A stretch of DNA of 64,000 bases from Paracoccaceae bacterium (lineage in GTDB: Bacteria; Pseudomonadota; Alphaproteobacteria; Rhodobacterales; Rhodobacteraceae): NCBI GenBank assembly GCA_012103375.1, contig WLWX01000001.1, positions 796,501-860,500 on the forward strand, read 5' to 3'. The notes under the pieces were generated by a model. That model saw only the letters and a list, made by a program, of their open reading frames with translations, made no database searches and was not told where the DNA came from. Both the position numbers and the translations under genes were made by a program. Positions 27,961 to 36,749 of the stretch are shown one piece after another; within the stretch, counting starts at the first letter, position 1; each line of letters opens with the position of its first letter.

Positions 27961-28129
27961 CTGCGCCCGGTGCGCGCCGTAAGGCGCAGGGCGCGCGCCG
28001 GACCGGTCCCGCCGGTCAGGCGCTGGTCTGAACTTTGCGCGTCCAAGCGAGCTGATGACCAAACCTGAGCCATAAATCATGCAAACTCAACGGTGCAGCG
28101 CCAGCCCACCAGTCCGGCGCGCGCCCTGC
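27961..28129 (-). repeat. Palindromic intergenic repeat, copy R2 (inverted relative to R1)
   Basis: Its reverse complement begins GCAGGGCGCGCGCCGGACTG, contains GCATGATTTATGG and ends GCGCGCACCGGGCGCAG, matching R1 at 21212-21380. The ends pair (GTCCGGCGCGCGCCCTGC). It lies in the 359-bp spacer between gnd and the convergent VTT gene (27894-28252); the remainder of that spacer holds no gene. Confidence 0.7.
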
Positions 28130-28252
28130 TTGCGATGCATTGGTGAATATCCGTTCCAGGCCAACACGCGCTAAGGCCGGCGCGGGTATCCGGGACGTGG
28201 TTCATTAGTTTAGGATAAGGCAGTTGGGTGACATCCGAACGTCGCCCTGACC

Positions 28253-28954
28253 TCACTGAAACGGATCGATCCCGAAGAAATAGACCGCCAGCGGGACCGG
28301 CGCGACGGCGATGGCGGTGGCCAGGATGAAACGCGGCAGCGACACGACACGGCTCATCCCCGCGACCATGGCGATGCCACCGCCCCCACCGATCAGCGCA
28401 TTTCCGGGGATGTTGAACAGCAGGATCAGCGTCAACTCGGGATAGCGCAGCAGGAAGGCCGCGACGGGGCCGGAAAATCCTTCGGTCAGCGCCGACATCC
28501 GCTCAGCGCGCTTCATGGCCGCGATGCGCGCGATGCCGTCGGCCATCCTGTGCAGCCCGATCCGCCGCAGCGCCCCTGTCGTCAGGCGCACTGGAATCAA
28601 GCGACCCGCCGCATAGGCCAGCAACAGCCCGACCAGCGTCGCACCATAGACCAGCGCGGCCACCGGCGGGCCGAGCACGCTCAGCATTGCGGCGCCGATC
28701 TCGACCCCCGGTACGAAAGGCAAGGCCAACAGCGCGGCGTAAAATCCGGCGGCCACGATCACCATCGGATCGCTGGCGGCGAAATGGCCAGGGGCGAAAT
28801 CTTCGGGGTCGATGGCCCAGGCGGCCAGCCGATTGATCGCGACAACGATCACCACAATCAGTACCAAACGCAGGATCAGCCGCGCAAGCCCGGCCCCGGT
28901 GCGCTGCCTGTCCGGGGTGCCATCAAGGCCCGGATCAGACCCGGTCAAAGGCAT
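28253..28954 (-). CDS. VTT-domain (TVP38/TMEM64, DedA-like) membrane protein
   Basis: A protein of about 233 residues with several hydrophobic segments. The VTT pattern LPFVPGVEIGAAMLSVLGPPVAALVYGATLVGLLLAYAAGRLIP is followed by YPELTLILLFNIPGNALIGGGGGIAMVAGMSR. The family is linked to lipid scrambling or undecaprenyl-phosphate handling. Start choice is uncertain: ATG 28954 or GTG 28990. IS630 copy 2 lies 74-110 nt upstream and may have separated it from its promoter. Confidence 0.78.
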   Translation of the reverse strand: MPLTGSDPGLDGTPDRQRTGAGLARLILRLVLIVVIVVAINRLAAWAIDPEDFAPGHFAASDPMVIVAAGFYAALLALPFVPGVEIGAAMLSVLGPPVAALVYGATLVGLLLAYAAGRLIPVRLTTGALRRIGLHRMADGIARIAAMKRAERMSALTEGFSGPVAAFLLRYPELTLILLFNIPGNALIGGGGGIAMVAGMSRVVSLPRFILATAIAVAPVPLAVYFFGIDPFQ

Positions 28955-29063
28955 GCTCCGGCCACGGGACGGCAATGGGTTGGGCGTCACGGGCGCATCG
29001 GCTGCGATCTGGCGGTTTCGCGGTCACTCAAGGGCTTTCGGCTGGACGGAATGGCGAACCCTA

Positions 29064-30116
29064 AAGCGTTTCGACATTAACCTGAGACATATCCGGCGGC
29101 CTTAAAGTAGTTCCAGCATTCTACTGGGTCGTAGAGATCGCAGATTGCTCCGATTGCTTCGAAGACCTGGGTAAAGGACCTGGCCCCGATCCGTCGCAAA
29201 TGGGCTTTCAGTTTAGAGAAGGCCTGCTCGATGGGATTCAGGTCGGGCGAGTACGGTGGCAGGTAAAGGAACCAGCAGCCGTGATTGCGTAAAGCCTGCG
29301 TCGCCTCCTTATTCCGGTGGGTTGCCAGGTTGTCGAGAATGACGACAGTGCCGGGGTTGATCTCGGGGACCAGCACTTCGCGGATGTAGGCCGCGAAGGC
29401 GGGGCCATCTATCGCTCCCTTGATGACCCAAGGTGCGATCAGCGCGCCTTGGGTCAGGCCCGCGATCAAGGTTTGGGTTCCCCAGCTTCCGAAGGGCGCA
29501 TCCATCGTCAGGCGCTTACCGCGCTTGGCTCTGCCGCGTAGGCGCGTGAGGTTTGTCTTCACTGCGGTTTCGTCAATAAAGACAACGCGCTCAGGAAAGG
29601 TCGCAATGGCTGGCGAGCGGTATCTGAACCAGTCGGCCCGTTGCTGCCTTACCTTGGCGCGGCGGCGCTCGGTTGCGACCAGCGACTTTTTTTGTACGTG
29701 AAGCCGAGCCGGGACAGAAGGTTGGCGATGGAGGAGTGATGCACCCGCACACCCTCTGCATCGGCCAGCGCATTACGCAACTCAAAGAGCGTGATGTCAG
29801 GGTCTTGTGCGATCAACTCCTCAAAGAATTCCCGATGCGGAGCCAGCTTTCCCTTGCCGCGCGGCGGTCCCTGCCGGGCAGGTTCCGCATGACCCTTCAT
29901 CCTCACCTGACGCGCCCACCGCGCGCCTGTGGCAGGCGACAGCTTCAACCGCAACGCCGCCGCGCGCCCGCTCAACCCTTCTTCAATGTATCTCTGAAAC
30001 CGTATCCGAAGCGCAGATGGCAAAGGTGCTGACATGATCCATCCTCCCAAACAGGATGAATCACAGATCAGGTCTCAAGGGAATCCCTCGCGATTCAGGT
30101 TCAAGCCGAAACGCTT
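29064..30116 (-). mobile_element. IS630-family insertion sequence, copy 2 (inverted)
   Basis: 1053 bp between TA dinucleotides (29062-29063 and 30117-30118) in a CTAG-type target, opposite in orientation to copies 1 and 3. It carries the A7 version of the frameshift site. It lies between the VTT gene and znuB, and no broken gene is evident at its flanks. Confidence 0.9.
29077..30035 (-). CDS. IS630 transposase made by -1 frameshift (copy 2)
   Basis: The same two-frame arrangement as copy 1, read leftward: ATG 30035, frame change at a run of seven T on the plus strand near 29688-29694, and DDE part to 29077. Residues FIDETAV, ILDNLA and NPIEQAF mark the catalytic triad. The PPRGKGK version is present here. 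Confidence 0.85.
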
Positions 30117-30182
30117 TAGCACACCCGCGTCGCACATCAACTCAACCAATGTAGCGGCGTGGTGAGGGGGGCCATCGCGATA

Positions 30183-30971
30183 TCAGCGCGATCTGCGCAC
30201 CAGCAGCGATGCAACGAACAGCACTGCCGCCGCAACGACGATGGACGGCCCGGCCGGCGTGTCGAAAAAGTATGACCCGGCCAAACCGCCCAGCACGGCC
30301 AGCATTCCGGCGATTACGGCCAGGATCGCCATCGCCTCGGGGCTGCGGGCCAGCGATTGGGCCACCGCCGCCGGGATCACCAGCATGGCCCCGATCAGCA
30401 ATGCCCCCACGACTTTCAGTGCAACGGCGACCACAACAGCCAGCGCCAGCGTCAGCACCAATCGTTCACGTGCCGGATCAAGCCCGGCGGCCGAAGCAAG
30501 GTCTTCGTTCAGGGTCGCAGTCAGCAGCGCCGCCCAACGCCAGAGCAACAGGCCAAGGACCAGGATCGCCCCGCCCCAGATCACCAACAGGTCACGCACC
30601 GTCACGGTCAGGATGTCACCGAACAGATAAGCCTCAAGGTTGATGCGCCCGCCCCCCGCCAGCGAGACGCCGACAAGCCCGGCGGCCAGCGCGCCATAGG
30701 CGATGACGATCAGCGACATATCCACGGCCCGCCCGCGCGCGGCGAGGGCCGCAACCGCCCACCCGACGAAGGCGGCCATCACAAGCGTCCCCAGCACAAC
30801 CGGCAGATCCAGCGCCAGCGCCAGCGCGACGCCCAGAATGGCGGCATGGGCTGTTGCATCGCCGAAATACGCCATCCGCCGCCAGACGACAAAAGACCCC
30901 AGCGGGCCGGTTGCCAGGGCCACGCCGACGCCTGCCAACCCGGCGCGCAGCAGGAAGTCATCCAGCATCAA
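30183..30971 (-). CDS. znuB: Zinc ABC transporter permease
   Basis: A 262-residue inner-membrane permease with seven or eight hydrophobic segments. The ABC-3 family pattern is RRMAYFGDATAHAAILGVALALAL near the start and ALKVVGALLIGAMLVIPAAVAQSLARS late. Its start overlaps the znuC stop (ATGATG at 30971/30968). With ZnuA and ZnuC it imports zinc. No terminator was recognised between its stop and IS630 copy 2. Confidence 0.92.
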   Translation of the reverse strand: MMLDDFLLRAGLAGVGVALATGPLGSFVVWRRMAYFGDATAHAAILGVALALALDLPVVLGTLVMAAFVGWAVAALAARGRAVDMSLIVIAYGALAAGLVGVSLAGGGRINLEAYLFGDILTVTVRDLLVIWGGAILVLGLLLWRWAALLTATLNEDLASAAGLDPARERLVLTLALAVVVAVALKVVGALLIGAMLVIPAAVAQSLARSPEAMAILAVIAGMLAVLGGLAGSYFFDTPAGPSIVVAAAVLFVASLLVRRSR

Positions 30972-31726
30972 TGATCCCCATGGGCGTGATCCTGTGCCAA
31001 GTCATGGTCATGGTCATGACTGTGATCATGGGCGTGGCGATAGATTGCCAGCGCCGCGGCGCTATCGGCGAACAGGGCGCTGTACTCGGGCGCGTCCAGC
31101 ACCGCTTCGGGCGTGCCCTGACAGCAGATATGCCCGTTCAGGCAGATCACCCGGTCCGAGGCGCGCATCACCACGGTTAAGTCATGACTGACCATCAGCA
31201 CCGCACAGCCGCGTTCGGCGCGAACCTCGGCCACCAACGCATAAAAGGCGGCGATGCCCGGCTGGTCGAGGCCTTGCGTCGGCTCATCCAGGATCAGGAT
31301 ATCCGGATCGCCCAGCAGCGCACGGGCCAGCAACACGCGCTGACGCTGGCCGCCGGACAGGGCTGACAATTGCCTGGCTTCCAGACCGGCGACGCCGGTG
31401 CGTTCCAAGGCGGCTGCGATTTCGGCTTTGGCGTGGCGCGTCGGCAGCGACAGGAACCGCGCCACCGGCATCGGCAAGGTCGCATCCAAAGACAGGGTTT
31501 GCGGCACATAGCCAATCCGCAGCCCCGGCGCGCGCGTCACATTCCCAGCGCTGGCAGGCACCACGCCCAGCAGCGCCTTGATCAGCGTCGATTTGCCGGA
31601 CCCATTCGGGCCGACAAGGGTCACGATCTCGCCACGTGCGATGGCCAGATCAATGCCGTGCAGAACCGGCAAGTCGCCGTGATGCACGTGCAGCCCCTGC
31701 GCTGAGATCAGAGCGTTGTCCTTCAC
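30968..31726 (-). CDS. znuC: Zinc ABC transporter ATPase with His-rich tail
   Basis: A 252-residue ABC ATPase: Walker A GPNGSGKST, signature LSGGQRQRVLLARALL, Walker B ILILDEPTQGLDQ and switch histidine in MVSHDLTVV. The C-terminus is rich in histidine (HAHDHSHDHDHDLAQDHAHGDH), a probable zinc buffer or sensor. I chose GTG 31726, which overlaps the zur stop (GTGA), so regulator and transporter are translationally coupled. A longer frame to 31750 is less likely. Confidence 0.9.
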   Translation of the reverse strand: MKDNALISAQGLHVHHGDLPVLHGIDLAIARGEIVTLVGPNGSGKSTLIKALLGVVPASAGNVTRAPGLRIGYVPQTLSLDATLPMPVARFLSLPTRHAKAEIAAALERTGVAGLEARQLSALSGGQRQRVLLARALLGDPDILILDEPTQGLDQPGIAAFYALVAEVRAERGCAVLMVSHDLTVVMRASDRVICLNGHICCQGTPEAVLDAPEYSALFADSAAALAIYRHAHDHSHDHDHDLAQDHAHGDH

Positions 31727-32205
31727 TGCGCGCCCTCGCAGGCAGGGCATTGGCCGACAGCCTCCAGGTTCATCGCCTCCATCGCGAATCCGATGCGTCC
31801 TGCGGCGTCCTGCATCGCCCGGCCCACCGCACGCACCGGGGTTTCGGCGACGGATTGGCAGGTATCGCAGATGAAAAACGCCGGGATGTGGTCCGGCGTC
31901 GCCTCGGTACAGGCAGCGAAGGCATTCAGCGCCTGAATGCGATGCGCGAACCCGTGTTTCACCAGGTAGTCCAGCGCACGATAAGCAACGGGAGGCTGCC
32001 GCTTGCCACCATCCCGGGCCAGTTGATCCAGCACTTCATAAGCACCAAGCGCACGATGCCCCGAGGCGAGGATTTCCAGCACGCGTCGGCGCACCGCTGT
32101 CAGGCGCAGACCTTCGGCGCGGGCACGGGCATCGGCACGCGCCAGAACCTGCGACGCGCAGGCGTGGTGATCGTGGTTGCAGAATGCGGCGGGCGTGGTC
32201 GCCAT
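31723..32205 (-). CDS. zur: Zinc-responsive Fur-family repressor
   Basis: A 160-residue Fur-family protein. The winged helix lies around LTAVRRRVLEILASGHRALGAYEVLDQLA, and the structural zinc cysteines CDTC and CPAC support Zur rather than Fur. Its position in the znu operon and the divergent Zur-box-like palindrome upstream fit a self-regulating zinc repressor. The N-terminus also has a His/Cys cluster (CNHDHHACASQ). Confidence 0.9.
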   Translation of the reverse strand: MATTPAAFCNHDHHACASQVLARADARARAEGLRLTAVRRRVLEILASGHRALGAYEVLDQLARDGGKRQPPVAYRALDYLVKHGFAHRIQALNAFAACTEATPDHIPAFFICDTCQSVAETPVRAVGRAMQDAAGRIGFAMEAMNLEAVGQCPACEGAQ

Positions 32206-32217
32206 GAAATCCTCACT

Positions 32218-32232
32218 TGTTATCTTATAACA
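32218..32232. promoter_or_regulatory. Zur box between zur and znuA
   Basis: The perfect palindrome TGTTATCTTATAACA lies between the divergent zur and znuA genes. It agrees with the alphaproteobacterial Zur consensus (TGTTATAnTATAACA, recalled from the literature). Zur-Zn should repress both sides from here. Confidence 0.8.
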
Positions 32233-32274
32233 TATTGTCTAATCGACCATCGCGGATACCGCAAGGAGGCACTG

Positions 32275-33102
32275 ATGCGCACGTTTTTGATTTTGATCTG
32301 GCTGGCCAGCCCGGCCCTGGCCGCTGGCCCCAAAGTTGTCACCGATATCGCACCGGTGCATTCGCTGGTGGCGCAGGTGATGGACGGGGTCGGCGTCCCC
32401 GACCTTCTGTTGCAGCCCGGGGACGACCCGCATCACATGGCACTGCGCCCGTCGCAGGCCAGTGCCATCGCCTCGGCTGATCTGGTGATCTGGGTCGGCC
32501 CGGCACTGGCCTCGTGGCTGGGTGATGTATTGGCAACGCAAGGCGCGCGCACATTGCCCCTGGCCCCTGACCTGGTCGAGGATGAGGACGACCCGCATCT
32601 GTGGCTGGACCCGGCGCAGGCGCTGCGCTGGCTGCCCGAAATTGCCGAGGCATTGTCCGTGGCAGACCCGCAGAATGCCGCGTTGTATCAGCAGAACGCC
32701 AAGGAAACCGGGGCGCGACTGGCCGATCTGACACTTCGGGCCCTGGGCATTCTGAAAGACGATCGCGGTGCCCGGTTGATCACAGCGCATGACGCGTGGG
32801 GACATTTTGCGGATGCGTTCGGCCTGCAGATTGTCGGTGCCATCCGCACCCATGAGGACAGCGCCCCGGGTGCGCGGCATCTGGCGGAATTGGGCGCACT
32901 GGTTCGCGAAGGCGCGGTTGACTGCATTGTTTCGGAAGGGGTCGAAAGCGACGCGCTGGTCGAAACACTGGCCGCTGGCAGCGGCGTTCCGGTGACAAAT
33001 CTGCATCCCGTTGGTCAGGGGATCACGCCCGGACCGGCGTTCTACGAAGCGCTGCTGGAAGGCGTGGCACAGGGCATTGCGGGCTGTGCGGACGGCGGGT
33101 GA
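32275..33102 (+). CDS. znuA: Zinc ABC transporter substrate-binding protein
   Basis: A 275-residue periplasmic protein. The signal peptide MRTFLILIWLASPALAAG is followed by KVVTDIAPVHSLVAQVMDGVG. Zinc ligands are histidines in PGDDPHHMALRPSQ, the HLWLDP motif and the AHDAWGHFA region, with the late Glu/Asp near SEGVESDAL. The His-rich loop is short (DEDDPH). A GGAGG site precedes ATG 32275. It is divergent from zur and shares the Zur box. Confidence 0.92.
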   Translation: MRTFLILIWLASPALAAGPKVVTDIAPVHSLVAQVMDGVGVPDLLLQPGDDPHHMALRPSQASAIASADLVIWVGPALASWLGDVLATQGARTLPLAPDLVEDEDDPHLWLDPAQALRWLPEIAEALSVADPQNAALYQQNAKETGARLADLTLRALGILKDDRGARLITAHDAWGHFADAFGLQIVGAIRTHEDSAPGARHLAELGALVREGAVDCIVSEGVESDALVETLAAGSGVPVTNLHPVGQGITPGPAFYEALLEGVAQGIAGCADGG

Positions 33103-33183
33103 ACGCTGGCGCGCGGTGTCGCCTTTAATGTCAGGGCCAATTGTTCCCGCATCCGCTTCATCAACATCCCGTCCATTTTCCTA

Positions 33184-34235
33184 AAGCGTTTCGGCTTGAA
33201 CCTGAATCGCGAGGGATTCCCTTGAGACCTGATCTGTGATTCATCCTGTTTGGGAGGATGGATCATGTCAGCACCTTTGCCATCTGCGCTTCGGATACGG
33301 TTTCAGAGATACATTGAAGAAGGGTTGAGCGGGCGCGCGGCGGCGTTGCGGTTGAAGCTGTCGCCTGCCACAGGCGCGCGGTGGGCGCGTCAGGTGAGGA
33401 TGAAGGGTCATGCGGAACCTGCCCGGCAGGGACCGCCGCGCGGCAAGGGAAAGCTGGCTCCGCATCGGGAATTCTTTGAGGAGTTGATCGCACAAGACCC
33501 TGACATCACGCTCTTTGAGTTGCGTAATGCGCTGGCCGATGCAGAGGGTGTGCGGGTGCATCACTCCTCCATCGCCAACCTTCTGTCCCGGCTCGGCTTC
33601 ACGTACAAAAAAGTCGCTGGTCGCAACCGAGCGCCGCCGCGCCAAGGTAAGGCAGCAACGGGCCGACTGGTTCAGATACCGCTCGCCAGCCATTGCGACC
33701 TTTCCTGAGCGCGTTGTCTTTATTGACGAAACCGCAGTGAAGACAAACCTCACGCGCCTACGCGGCAGAGCCAAGCGCGGTAAGCGCCTGACGATGGATG
33801 CGCCCTTCGGAAGCTGGGGAACCCAAACCTTGATCGCGGGCCTGACCCAAGGCGCGCTGATCGCACCTTGGGTCATCAAGGGAGCGATAGATGGCCCCGC
33901 CTTCGCGGCCTACATCCGCGAAGTGCTGGTCCCCGAGATCAACCCCGGCACTGTCGTCATTCTCGACAACCTGGCAACCCACCGGAATAAGGAGGCGACG
34001 CAGGCTTTACGCAATCACGGCTGCTGGTTCCTTTACCTGCCACCGTACTCGCCCGACCTGAATCCCATCGAGCAGGCCTTCTCTAAACTGAAAGCCCATT
34101 TGCGACGGATCGGGGCCAGGTCCTTTACCCAGGTCTTCGAAGCAATCGGAGCAATCTGCGATCTCTACGACCCAGTAGAATGCTGGAACTACTTTAAGGC
34201 CGCCGGATATGTCTCAGGTTAATGTCGAAACGCTT
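33184..34235 (+). mobile_element. IS630-family insertion sequence, copy 3
   Basis: 1052 bp, one base shorter than copies 1 and 2 because the slippery run is A6. It is bounded by TA (33182-33183, 34236-34237). The right flank starts inside a tctC gene fragment. The left flank (33103-33181) reads leftward as KMDGMLMKRMREQLALTLKAT, an unidentified scrap. The two sides therefore do not obviously belong together, which suggests deletion or rearrangement at this copy. Confidence 0.9.
33265..34222 (+). CDS. IS630 transposase, copy 3, altered frameshift site
   Basis: This has the same coding content as copies 1 and 2, but with six A residues at the junction (33607-33612). In this version frame one continues to 33708 through VAGRNRAPPRQGK, and the DDE frame would need +1 (or -2) slippage, or transcript slippage that adds an A. 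The DDE residues are intact. It may be a low-activity or dead copy. Confidence 0.75.
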
Positions 34236-34237
34236 TA

Positions 34238-34656
34238 GTCAAGATGCTGCGCGACGATGTTCCGTTTGAAATGCCGGACTTTGAACCCATCGGAAACATT
34301 CAGCTTGATGCGGTTGTCCTGGCGGTCCCCGCCGACAGCCCGTATCAAACATTTGCCGAATTCGCCGAAGCCGCCAAGGCCGACCCCGGTGGGCTGACAG
34401 TTGGGGGCGATGGGCCGATTGTGTTGAAAAACTCCGTTTTAGGGCCTGAACGATGATTTTTCTTTCCATGCAGCCCGATCCTAAATTTTTGGCGCGGGGG
34501 TCGGCCCAAATCGCCTACATGCGCTCACGCGCAGCCATGCGCTGTCTCGTGGTCAAAGCTTTCCGACTATTTCGCTTCATAGGTTTTCGCAAGAAATCCG
34601 CGACGCTCTGATTTCGGAGTTTTTCAACACAATCGGCCGCAATCGAACAATCAGCT
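34238..34656 (+). pseudogene. Tripartite tricarboxylate transporter receptor (TctC/Bug) fragment
   Basis: The frame from 34238 reads MLRDDVPFEMPDFEPIGNIQLDAVVLAVPADSPYQTFAEFAEAAKADPGGLTVGGDGP, a mid-portion of a TctC-type periplasmic receptor. It is cut by IS630 copy 3 on the left and by element copy 3 at 34417. Removing that element with one GGCC gives GGDGPQSNNQL in frame, the usual continuation, before the sequence changes to an IS110 fragment near 34651. Only about 65 residues survive. Confidence 0.7.
34417..34634 (+). mobile_element. 218-bp MITE-like element, copy 3
   Basis: Forward orientation, with the same sequence as copy 2 by eye. It is flanked by a perfect 4-bp duplication GGCC (34413-34416 and 34635-34638). 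It lies within the tctC fragment, whose frame is restored when the element and one GGCC are removed. This is direct evidence that the element transposed as a 218-bp unit. Confidence 0.9.
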
Positions 34657-34932
34657 CCATTTGGTGGTGACTTCGATGACGTTGTGCCCCTGCGCCAACA
34701 AAGACCGAGAAAGGCCCGCGCTATATGATCCGGTTCCTTCGATGCCAAATGCCAGAACCTGCCCATGAGATTGGGCCCAAGGTTCCAGCTCCAAGTATCC
34801 TTTTGGGTTGGTTGGAATAGACAGCGCCGCCAACCGGGTGCCTTGCGTATCAATAGCGACCGCAACATGGGTTGCTTTGTGCGTATCAATGCCGATGATT
34901 GCCGGATGGGTGGTCTTCAAGGATGCCCTCAT
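34651..34932 (-). pseudogene. IS110-family transposase, N-terminal fragment
   Basis: 93 residues from ATG 34932: IIGIDTHKATHVAVAIDTQGTRLAALSIPTN, then EPWAQSHGQVLAFGIEGTGSYSAGLSRSLLAQGHNVIEV. This is the DEDD-domain start of IS110/IS1111-type transposases, which normally have 300-400 residues. It stops at the tctC junction, so it is a remnant. The 34933-35091 spacer upstream holds no recognisable gene. Confidence 0.8.
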
Positions 34933-35091
34933 TGTTCAGAATGCCAAAGCAACCGAACCGAGGCGACAGGACTGTGATGGTACGCAGACCGTCAGGCTCC
35001 TATGAGGTCACATCTCGCCCGTTGCCGGGCGACTTGGTGGTCGACACGTCAACGCAATGACACGCAGTCAATCGTAGCATGGGTCAGGCCA

Positions 35092-35219
35092 TCAAGCCGC
35101 AATACCATACTCACAGTCGTGACAATCGCCAACGGATCCCATCGACGGGCGGACACCCATTTCTTTGCAGCGCAGACCAAAAGCCACCGACGTGTGTTGC
35201 GCGCCCTGGTCGCTATGCA
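35092..35219 (-). pseudogene. IS3-family OrfB integrase fragment
   Basis: A short minus-strand stretch reads SEVHSDQGAQHTSVAFGLRCKEMGVRPSMGSVGDCHDC. This matches the DDE integrase-core pattern HSDQGSQYTS...MGVRPSMGSVGD of IS3-family OrfB, without the rest of the gene. It is a different lineage from the IS3 copies at 37-40 kb. Confidence 0.65.
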
Positions 35220-35588
35220 CTTCTGAAACGTATTTGCGAGGCAAAACATGATCAGTTTGCCCCAACGTTTGACCGAGCTCGAGATATTGCCATTGCTGGT
35301 GCGCGGCGAGTGAACGCGCAGACACCAATAATCGTTGTGGAGGGCAATTACCTATTGCTTGATTGCGGCAACTGGCCGGCAATTACGCAACTTTTTGATC
35401 ATACCGTCTTTGTCGGAGCGCCATTGGAAACGCTTGAGCGGCGTTTAGTAAAGCGTTGGCGTGACAATGGGTACGACTCCGCAGGTGCTATTGAGCGAGC
35501 GCAATCAAACGATATTCCCAATGCAGACCTTGTGGTGTCGCGATCTGTCCGTGCGGACCAACGGTTTTGCCAACCTTCGGATCCTTGA
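35220..35588 (+). pseudogene. Nucleoside/sugar kinase (FrcK-like), C-terminal fragment
   Basis: The frame reads FAPTFDRARDIAIAGARRVNAQTPIIVVEGNYLLLDCGNWPAITQLFDHTVFVGAPLETLERRLVKRWRDNGYD and on to NDIPNADLVVSRS. This is the P-loop kinase C-terminal half seen in FrcK/uridine-kinase-like proteins of sugar ABC loci. The Walker A half is missing and the left edge meets the IS3 fragment at about 35220. It is a decayed remnant. Confidence 0.6.
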
Positions 35589-35689
35589 TCCGTGAGTCCA
35601 CCAGCCGCCTTGAACGTCCGATCACCCACCTTGCGCCCACTGAAAAATGGTCCGGCTCTACCTGTCTCATGCTGCCACCTGGAGGTCGT

Positions 35690-36712
35690 TCAAGCTGAAT
35701 CACGCCCTACAAAACGCCCGTCCAGAAAGATGTCCTCGCTGAACGCGGCGTGCGTTGTGCCCTCAAGTAATGCGGCGGCAACCGTTTCACCCATCCCTCG
35801 AATATCTTGCTCAACAGTTGTGAGTTCGGGTTGCGTGTAGGCTCCGAAACGCTGGCCATCATGCCCTGCAATCCGAAGATCATCATTCGCGCCTTTTCCG
35901 ACACTCAGCCCGAGCTTTCCGGCAGCGGCTATTGCACCCAAAGCGACACGGTCATTGGGGCAAAGGATTGATTTAACCCCTTCCAGTTTCTTCGGTCCCA
36001 GAGAAAGGAACTTCTGGAATCCGTACTTTTCGTAGTCGTCTTCGATACGGGCGTCGTCGGGGTTTAGGATGATCGGGTCATGCCCTAAAGCTATCATGCG
36101 ATTGCAATAGGCTTGCTGACGCTCGACCACGTTGATGTTCATTTTGGGCATCGTGAAAAGCGCCGGGGGCGGGCCAGACCGGCAAAGATAATCAACCATC
36201 AGCGAAACACTTTGATCGTTGTTGGTCCCGACATAAGGGATGTCGGGCTGCAACCGGGAATCCATGATTACCAGTGGCACGCGTTCGCGGGCCGACATGA
36301 TGACATCCGTGTCCGAACTGTACCCCAGGGGCGCAATTGCGATCCCCGCCACATCAAGTGAAAGCAGACGCGATATCGCCCGCCTTTCGCGCCGCGGATC
36401 GTTATGAGACGACTGAAGCACGGTTAGATATCCGCTTTCCTCGGCGGCAAACTCGATAGCGTTGACCAGGGCACTGTAGAACGGGTCGATCAGTGACGGG
36501 ATGACGATCCCTAGCGCCTTCATCTGGCCGCGTATAAGGCTGGAAGCGAGGAAATTTGGCGTGTAATTGTGCTTCTCAATCGCCTCTTTGATGATCTCTT
36601 GCGTCTTTGCGCGCACGGAATCGGGGTCATTGAAATACCGCGACAACGTCGGGCGCGACAATCCGCACAGGCGGGCAAATTCTTCCATCGTCAAATTGCT
36701 CTGTGTCGGCAT
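35690..36712 (-). CDS. LacI-family transcriptional regulator
   Basis: A 340-residue repressor. The N-terminal helix-turn-helix is TMEEFARLCGLSRPTLSRYFNDPDSVRAKTQEIIKEAIEKHNYTPNFLASSL, and the hinge and sugar-binding domain follow (ALGIVIPSLIDPFYSALVNAIEFAAEESGY). It is divergent from the AGE epimerase gene, so it probably regulated that operon in response to a sugar. It looks intact even though its target gene is truncated. The 35589-35689 spacer holds only IS-like debris. Confidence 0.88.
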   Translation of the reverse strand: MPTQSNLTMEEFARLCGLSRPTLSRYFNDPDSVRAKTQEIIKEAIEKHNYTPNFLASSLIRGQMKALGIVIPSLIDPFYSALVNAIEFAAEESGYLTVLQSSHNDPRRERRAISRLLSLDVAGIAIAPLGYSSDTDVIMSARERVPLVIMDSRLQPDIPYVGTNNDQSVSLMVDYLCRSGPPPALFTMPKMNINVVERQQAYCNRMIALGHDPIILNPDDARIEDDYEKYGFQKFLSLGPKKLEGVKSILCPNDRVALGAIAAAGKLGLSVGKGANDDLRIAGHDGQRFGAYTQPELTTVEQDIRGMGETVAAALLEGTTHAAFSEDIFLDGRFVGRDSA

Positions 36713-36749
36713 CTTTCCTCCATTGCCCCTCCTGTTACCCCAAAATTCC

